Assembly (NCBI GenBank): GCA_007258455.2
Contig: VDFB02358134.1
Span: forward strand, 216,427,565 to 216,491,564
Direction: 5' to 3'
Origin: Sequoia sempervirens
Taxonomy: Eukaryota; Streptophyta; Pinopsida; Cupressales; Cupressaceae
Length of the DNA: 64,000 nt
The position numbers and the translations under genes were made by a program. The stretch's first letter is position 1. The number at the start of each line of letters is the position of its first letter. Positions 58,401 through 64,000 of this stretch are shown here, piece after piece. The notes beneath the pieces are model-generated. The model saw only the letters and a program-made list of their open reading frames with translations. It had not been told where the DNA came from and made no database searches.

Positions 58401-59427
58401 GAAATGGTATGTGCATTACATCATTGATTCCCTTCACTCTTCCATCAGGGAATTGGATTCCGACTCTTCCACGACCAACAATTTCCAAAGATGAATCACT
58501 TGCTAAATACACTTTTCACCCATCATAGTTTTCATACTTCGTGAACCAGTCGCTATGAGATGTCATGTGGAAAGATGCTCTAGAATCAATCAGCCAGACA
58601 TCATCTGATTCCCATGTAGCCAAGGCTGCAATGAAGTCATCTAGATCACTTTGAGAAGAATCATTTCCAGAAGAGTTCTTATTTTTCTCATCCTTGCAAT
58701 CCTTTCGGACATGACCAAGTTTCCCACAATTCTAGCTCTTCACCTTGGACTTCTTGCCATGAGATTTTGATCTCCCTCTGAATTTTGATCTGGATTTCTT
58801 GTCCTTCTTCTTGCCTTTCTCCTTCGATCTACCTCTGACAGCCAGAGCCTCCTTTTTCATCTCAAAAGGTTTTCTTCTCATTTCTTTTGATAACAGAGAA
58901 GCAACAACATCTTCCATTTTGAATGTGGATGTTGTACTCCCAATAGTCATCACTAGATGATCCCAAGAATTAAGCAAAGAACATAACAACAGCATGCAAC
59001 GATCTTCATCTTCAATTTTCACACCAATAGATGCTAACTAAGCAATCAACATGTTGAACATGTTCGAATGATCAACAACAAATCCTCCCTCCTACATTCT
59101 CAAAGAGTACAACTTCTTCCTTAAGAAAAATTTGTTTACTAGGGACTTACCCTGATAAATCGATTCCAGTCTTTTCCACAAGGAAGATGTAGACTTTTCT
59201 TCATTGACGTTCAGAAGAATAGAGTCTGCTAAACAGAGCCTTATCATCCCTTTTGATTTTCTATCTACCAGGTCCCAATCTTCTTGCTTCATGGTTTGAG
59301 GTTTTGTTTCAGACACATCATTCCAAAGATCTTGGTCCACTAACAAATCTTCCATTTTGAGTTTCCACAACTCAAAATTGCTACCATTGAATTTCTCTAT
59401 ATCCATCTTTCTAGATGTGCTCGCCAT
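55421..59427 (-). pseudogene. Copia (Tork/Tnt1-like) gag-pol polyprotein
   Basis: Single polyprotein region of about 4.0 kb. Order on the minus strand: gag from ATG at 59427 (MASTSRKMDIEKFNGSNFEL), a basic tract and CCHC knuckle NCGKLGHVRKDC, in which the first Cys is Ser and the next codon is a stop (58732), protease with IDSRASFHMT (Gly of D-S-G is Arg, about 58575), integrase zinc-binding WHHRLGHIGEKG ... CEHCIYGKQ (58115-57990), integrase C-terminal part RVFGCEAYAYVLFEKRSKLE (57470-57400), RT with SLYGLKQSPRMWY and the catalytic YVDD (56440-56400), and RNase H with GYVDSDWAGDINSRRSTNGY (55880-55820), SWMSKRQAVVALSTREEKYM. It ends near 55421. Protease-integrase-RT-RNase H order is diagnostic for Copia. 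Length is not a multiple of three, and stops occur in each domain. Confidence 0.93.
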
Positions 59428-59528
59428 CTTAATCTATAACTAAAATTATCAAACCTCTACCAAACTCCCACTAGAAAAGGATTGACTCAAAAAACCCAAC
59501 CCACTCACAAGGACAACACAACTAGCGA

Positions 59529-59541
59529 GGCTCTGATACCA
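59529..59541 (-). other. Primer binding site of nested Copia element
   Basis: Minus-strand TGGTATCAGAGCC, two bases inside the 5' LTR. It is complementary to the 3' end of initiator Met tRNA, the common Copia primer. Confidence 0.92.
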
Positions 59542-59543
59542 CT

Positions 59544-61184
59544 TGTAAGGAAAGCAGAGGTACAAAAACACTTTCCTAACATCAAAAACTATAGGGAAGA
59601 ATGCAAAAAGTACTTTTAATTTTCTAATTACAGTCCAATTAAGACACACATGAAATATTTATAGAAACATAACAAATACACAAATACAAATGAACACCAG
59701 ATTTACGTGGGAAAACCCTATCGGGAAAAAACCCACCACACCAAGCTGAATCTCTTTATCTTTCAATAATAAACAAATTACATACAATGTAGAGATACAA
59801 CTCTCTAGTATTAGTTTACAGTAGCTTCATTCACTATTTATGCAGTTACAAAAAAATGCTCTCAAGAATCCGATCCACATCTCATCAGAATTGATCTGCT
59901 TTTATCTTATCGCATTCTAATTTTTCTCTTATGTTCATTCTTATCCGCCATTACCCAGCATAGACAATTTCCTTTCAAGCAATTGATTTTTCCCTACATG
60001 CAGTTCAGCTCTAGCATCATAACTGTTGCAAAAATCAAACTGCCAACTATTTGAATTTTTCTTCCTCTGATTGGTCCACGAGATGCCACATAGGAAGGTC
60101 AAACAGTCAAAGGAAACATTCAACTTTGTTGGCATGTCGGTGAGACACTAACAGTGTCTCCCTAATTCCACAAAGTCTTCATATCGATATCGGCATAAGT
60201 CCCAACAGTCGGCAAGACGTTATAACGAGCACCATGAGTCATACCGAATCCATCAACATCTAATGCATTTCTATCAGCAAGAGATTCCTCCATCGGCAAG
60301 ACATTTTACTGATGCTCACAAGTCATATCGATTTCAACTTTGCCATCGACAAGAATTTACCATTCGCCAAGAGTTCTCATCGAGTCTCCTCAAGTTTCAC
60401 CGAAGCACCTGACAGTCAGCAAGACATTTGTCTTTCACTGAGACTTCATTCCGAGCACAACCAAGTCTTACCGAGTCGACAAGACTTATGTCTTTCACCA
60501 AGACCTTTCACCGAGTGAACAAGTCATCTTGAAGACTATCAGCAAGACTCTCCTTCAGTCGCTGAGACCTCATACTGAGTGTTTAAGTCATACTAAAACC
60601 ATCCAAGAGTCGACGAGACTTATCGCTTTCCCCAAGAATTTATATCGAGGTCTTGTGTCACCACGAAGGCACCAAGTGAATACTCCCATCAATGAGACCT
60701 TTCTTCATCGCTGGGACATCTTACCAAAACCTCCACCATCGGTGAGACTTCACATAGTCGCTGAGAGATCTCCCCAAGATCCTTGTGTTACCCTGATAGC
60801 CATATGCTATCGGTGAGACATTCTCCAATCGCTGGGAATTCTCCCCGAGACCCTAGCGTTTCCCCAACATCCACTTTGACACCTGATAGCAACCTTTTTC
60901 CATGAGACATTTCATATCAGCAAGACTACATACCGACAACCTAAGTCTCCCCGATAACTATGAGTGAAAAACAATCGGTGAGAGAAACAACAGTTGACGA
61001 GAGATTTTGCCGAGTCTCCATGTAATAGCGATAGGTCTATTCGGCAAGACCAAAACCATGTCACAACGACTAGGAAATTTCAACAAGATTCATAATAGTT
61101 AGTCGGCCAGACATGAATAATGTCACAGTGATCTTTCCTTTCAAGAGTTCCATGTCAGTATGGATTGAGGCACATATTCCAGCA
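59544..61184 (-). mobile_element. 5' LTR of nested Copia element
   Basis: 1,641 bp, TGTAAGGAAAG to TATTCCAGCA. Together with the left LTR it delimits a 7,452-bp element (53733-61184). It is flanked by CTCAT on both sides. Confidence 0.95.
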
Positions 61185-61189
61185 CTCAT
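61185..61189. other. Target-site duplication of the nested Copia element, right copy
   Basis: CTCAT directly after the Copia LTR. The gypsy RNase H frame resumes from here (IYYISRIMVGHE read on the minus strand). Confidence 0.92.
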
Positions 61190-61440
61190 GACCGACCATT
61201 ATTCTGCTGATATAATATATGGCCCTTTCTATTCCATTTTCATCATGCTGAGCTAGGAGAGCCCCAAGGGCTACTACTGTTGCTAACACATAGAGAATTA
61301 ATTGTTTTCTTGGGATTGGTGGCATTAGGACAGGTGGTGTAAGTAGATATTCTTTGATTTTTTTGAAGGCTTCTTCACACTTGTTATCCCATTTGTACGC
61401 TACTCCCATGTGAAGTAGGTGAGAGTATGGATTCTGTTTA
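61190..61440 (-). pseudogene. Gypsy element B RNase H, N-terminal part
   Basis: WDNKCEEAFKKIKEYLLTPP (connection), then LILYVLATVVALGALLAQHD and RAIYYISRIMVGHE up to the Copia insertion. The domain resumes at 53732. Confidence 0.87.
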
Positions 61441-62252
61441 TCTGCCAGCTGTGCTATGAACCTTCAGATGGACTGAAGCCTACCTTGGAGTCCCCTCAAT
61501 TGTTTCAATGTTTTGGGTGCCTCCATCTCAAAGATTTATTTTACTTTTTCTAGATCTACCTGAATATCTCTCATTGATACTATGTATCCTAGCAACTTTC
61601 TTGATTGTACATCGAAGACACACTTCTTTGGATTTAATCTGACCTTGTATTCCTTGAGCTTGTCAAAAATAGTGCTCAAAGCTGCTTTGTGATCCTTCCT
61701 CTTTTTGGATTTTTCTAGTATGTCATTGACATAATCTTCTACAGTTTTATGGATCATGTCATGGAAGATTAGTGTCATGGCTCTTTGGTATGTTGCTCCT
61801 ACATTCTTTAAGCCGAATGGCATCATATTCCAGCTGTAAGTCCCCCATGGACAAGTGAAGGTCGTTATATGTTGGTCTTCTTTAGCAATCATTATCTGGT
61901 TGTATCCCGAGAATCCATCCATCAAGGAAATCATTTCATGTCCCGCCATCATATCTACGAACATGTCAATGTTGGGCAATGGGAAATCATCTTTTGGACA
62001 TGCTTTGTTTAAGTCCCTAAAATCTGTGCAAATTCTAATGCTCCCATCGGGTTTTGAGATAGGAACTAGGTTTGACACCCATTCTGGATAATCTATCGGT
62101 CGAATAAATCCTGCATCTAATAGCTTCTTTAGTTCCATTTTGACTAGCAGGGCGATTTGAGGGTGCATTTTCCTAAGCTTTTGTCTGACGGGCTTTGCTT
62201 CAGGATATACTGCTAGATGATGAACTACAATTTCTAGATCGAGCCTTGGCAT
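61441..62252 (-). pseudogene. Gypsy element B reverse transcriptase
   Basis: Ty3/gypsy RT with motifs in order: KKLLDAGFIRPIDYPEWVSN, LVPISKPDGSIRICTDFRDL, NKACPKDDFPLPNID, SLMDGFSGYNQIMIA (first catalytic Asp kept), CPWGTYSWNMMPFGLKN, and the catalytic loop EDYVNDILEKS, where the first Asp of YVDD is Asn. A stop lies at about 61533. The frame is otherwise long and intact for about 238 codons, so decay here is mild, but the active-site change should abolish polymerisation. Confidence 0.92.
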
Positions 62253-63070
62253 GTCTACATAGCTCCATGCAAAGTTAACTTGTCTCTCTCTTAAGAAATC
62301 TACTAGGAGTTCTTGTTCTTCTGACTATAATGATTCCGCATAGAATGTGATGTGTGGGGTCTCCTCTATTCCTAGATTAACTGGATTGCACTTTTCTGCT
62401 AGGACTGCTGATTTTTTCTGATGAAAAGCTCTAAAAGGAAGATTGAATCCCCCATTCTTAGGTGCCTCGGAGAGGTTTTCACCATTGGATGCATCCTTTC
62501 TTTTTAATTTTTTCATGTCAGAGAGTGCCACAATGTGGTTTTCACTTAAATACTTAGATATTATTCTTAGTTTCTCACTTTTGTGAATGAGGGATTCAAT
62601 CATTTCCCCATAATATGCCTGTGTATCTAGCTCAATGATGAATCCTGCTTTGTGATCCCCAAATGGAATGTTATCCCGTAGTCCCATGAATTATGAGAGT
62701 GCCTCATCATTTTCAAATGTGTCAAGAACTGGTGGTCCTCATTGGTCGTAATTGATGAGTTGGGGGTAAACTAGGCGGATTTCATGATTTTGATGGTCTG
62801 ACTCAAAGGATAAGGTGATAATCATGAGAAGGGTGGTATCCTTGAAGAGCCTAGGTAGGTTGGATATGGGATCCTCATCATCACTACTACTACAGACATC
62901 AGTTATGTCAAATGTGAAGTTGTCTATGACTCGACCTGTAGATACGGGTAAGCAAAGTTTAGCTATGGACTGCTGAGGAGGATTATTGACCTTTCTAACT
63001 GGAGGACTTCGGCCACATATGGTTATACTTGGAGGGGTACATCCGAGGCCAATATTTCTCATCCGCGTCT
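62253..63070 (-). pseudogene. Gypsy element B linker between G-patch-like segment and RT
   Basis: Polar, Ser/Asp-rich stretch (TDVCSSSDDEDPISNLPRL, then 62687-62325 with FRAFHQKKSAVLAEKCNPVN and EETPHITFYAESL). Such linkers precede RT in Tat/Athila elements. No domain recognised. Confidence 0.6.
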
Positions 63071-63160
63071 CTGGAATGATAGGTATTATAGGCCCATTGT
63101 CATTTTTCCCAAGTCTTTGGTTTCTATCATAGCCCATTGCGAGCATCATTTGCAAACCTT
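63071..63160 (-). pseudogene. G-patch-like segment in element B pol
   Basis: GLQMMLAMGYDRNQRLGKND followed by NGPIIPI fits the G-patch pattern (hydrophobic - MGY - x3 - G/R - LGK - x3 - G - x3 - PI) on the minus strand. The second glycine of the usual GQGLGK is Arg here. G-patches are RNA-associated glycine motifs found between protease and RT in some retroelements. It lies in a frame broken at both sides. Confidence 0.6.
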
Positions 63161-63236
63161 TGCTTCTATCATCCATTGGTAGATTAAATGTTGGTCTACT
63201 ATCTTGGTATAGGAGATGAGATGGGTCCTCTATGAT

Positions 63237-63533
63237 TTATTGGCCGAGATCTCCCCAACTTTTGAAGTTGGGATAGTCTTTAGGAGATGTTTGAGATGTG
63301 GAGGCTTCATTTGATTGTGGATGTCCTCGTGATCTTGGAGATTGTGGTAACTCTCCTACCACAAAAGTAGTTTTGGGAATCGTGTAATTTCTGCAACCAT
63401 TATCCTGGATGATGAGTTTGATATCAGAGATGGTGGGGATGGTGGGAGTGGTGGGTGTCTCTATCGCAAAAGTGGATGCGAGAGTGGCTGGATCAATGTA
63501 CGGTGTTGATGGGCTTTCATCATTTTTAGGCAC
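63237..63533 (-). pseudogene. Gypsy element B Pro/Thr-rich segment after protease
   Basis: Low-complexity PTTPTIPTISDIK and SPRSRGHPQSNEASTSQTSP region between protease and the G-patch-like segment. No domain recognised. Confidence 0.55.
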
Positions 63534-63545
63534 TTGAGGGATTTT

Positions 63546-63944
63546 TTAGTATTTTTCCTCAAGGTTCTTGCAGTAGGAGAATGGCTTAGGATCTCCATGG
63601 ACAGTGACCTCTTGTCCTTCATATGTGAATTTGACACATTGATGGAAAGTTGATGCTACCGCTTGCATTGCGTGGATCCATGGATGTCCTAGGAGAATGT
63701 TATAGGGTAAGTCGAGGTCTAGGACCTGACAAGTGGTTTCCATGATAGATGGCCCTAGTTGAATAGGTATTTTGATTGTGCCTTGGGACACTCTTTCCTG
63801 ATCATCATATGCTCTAATTGTAATACCCTTTCCTTTGTCGATGGAACCCTCTGAGATTTTTAACTGTTTAATGAGCTTGAGGGAACAGATATTCAAGCCT
63901 GCACCTCCATCCACCAAGACTCGCTTAACTTTACTTTTTTGCAC
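63546..63944 (-). pseudogene. Gypsy element B aspartic protease
   Basis: Retropepsin-type domain with VKRVLVDGGAGLNICSLKLI (active-site loop DGGAG, typical of the Tat/Athila group), TIRAYDDQERVSQGTIKIPI, and DLDLPYNILLGHPWIHAMQA, the conserved LLGHPWI end. The frame of about 132 codons is intact. Gag, the primer binding site and the 5' LTR of this element must lie beyond position 64000. Confidence 0.88.
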
Positions 63945-64000
63945 TAGGAATTCTAAGTGGAATGCATGGTTATGAGATGGTTGAGCGAGAAATTCTTGGT

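Overview
The window reads as intergenic, transposon-dominated DNA from a seed plant with a very large genome. A gymnosperm or conifer is my best inference, based on long Tat/Athila-type Ty3/gypsy elements nested in each other, solo LTRs, a tRNA-derived SINE, plant telomere-like (CCCTAAA) arrays and almost no cellular genes. The species cannot be read from the sequence. I support only one probable cellular gene (about 17318-18208, + strand). All other large reading frames belong to decayed mobile elements or to low-complexity DNA.

Left block (about 1200-13700): degenerate plant telomere-like heptamers and CT/GA-rich tracts that switch strand several times. Embedded in it is a small satellite of strongly palindromic, foldback-like units (3394-3569 and 4356-5530). 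Two later insertions split the block: a dispersed repeat with hairpin minisatellite (8528-9610) and a solo Copia-type LTR (11268-13351, target duplication TGGGA), which itself contains a 1-kb DNA transposon with inverted ends. A second copy of the dispersed repeat follows (13710-14960), then an LTR-like block, a SINE with target duplication (16327-16500), the cellular gene, and AT-rich DNA up to 21.4 kb.

Middle block (21401-39395): a minus-strand Ty3/gypsy element about 17.6 kb long. It has 1,044-bp LTRs, a TGGCGC-type primer binding site, gag, protease, an archaeal-type RNase H that lies before the reverse transcriptase, RT (split by a plus-strand solo LTR with target duplication AGTCC), RNase H and integrase. 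A long repetitive spacer and a 4.2-kb sense ORF of unknown function sit in the env-like position. Its upstream LTR is bordered outside by a second partial copy of that ORF, so the locus looks like a tandem or recombinant element.

Right block (44721 to the window end): a second minus-strand gypsy element of canonical Tat order (protease, G-patch-like segment, RT, RNase H, archaeal-type RNase H, integrase). Between integrase and its 3' LTR it carries an antisense plant-mobile-domain (PMD) gene. A complete minus-strand Copia element (53733-61184) with 1.64-kb LTRs and target duplication CTCAT sits inside its RNase H. Its gag and 5' LTR lie beyond the window. Between the two gypsy elements, 39396-44720 holds an LTR-like sequence and a decayed plus-strand ORF of unknown family.

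Every element carries stops, frameshifts or catalytic substitutions, so none appears autonomous. The insertion order is readable from the nesting: the gypsy elements came first, then the Copia element and the solo-LTR parents.
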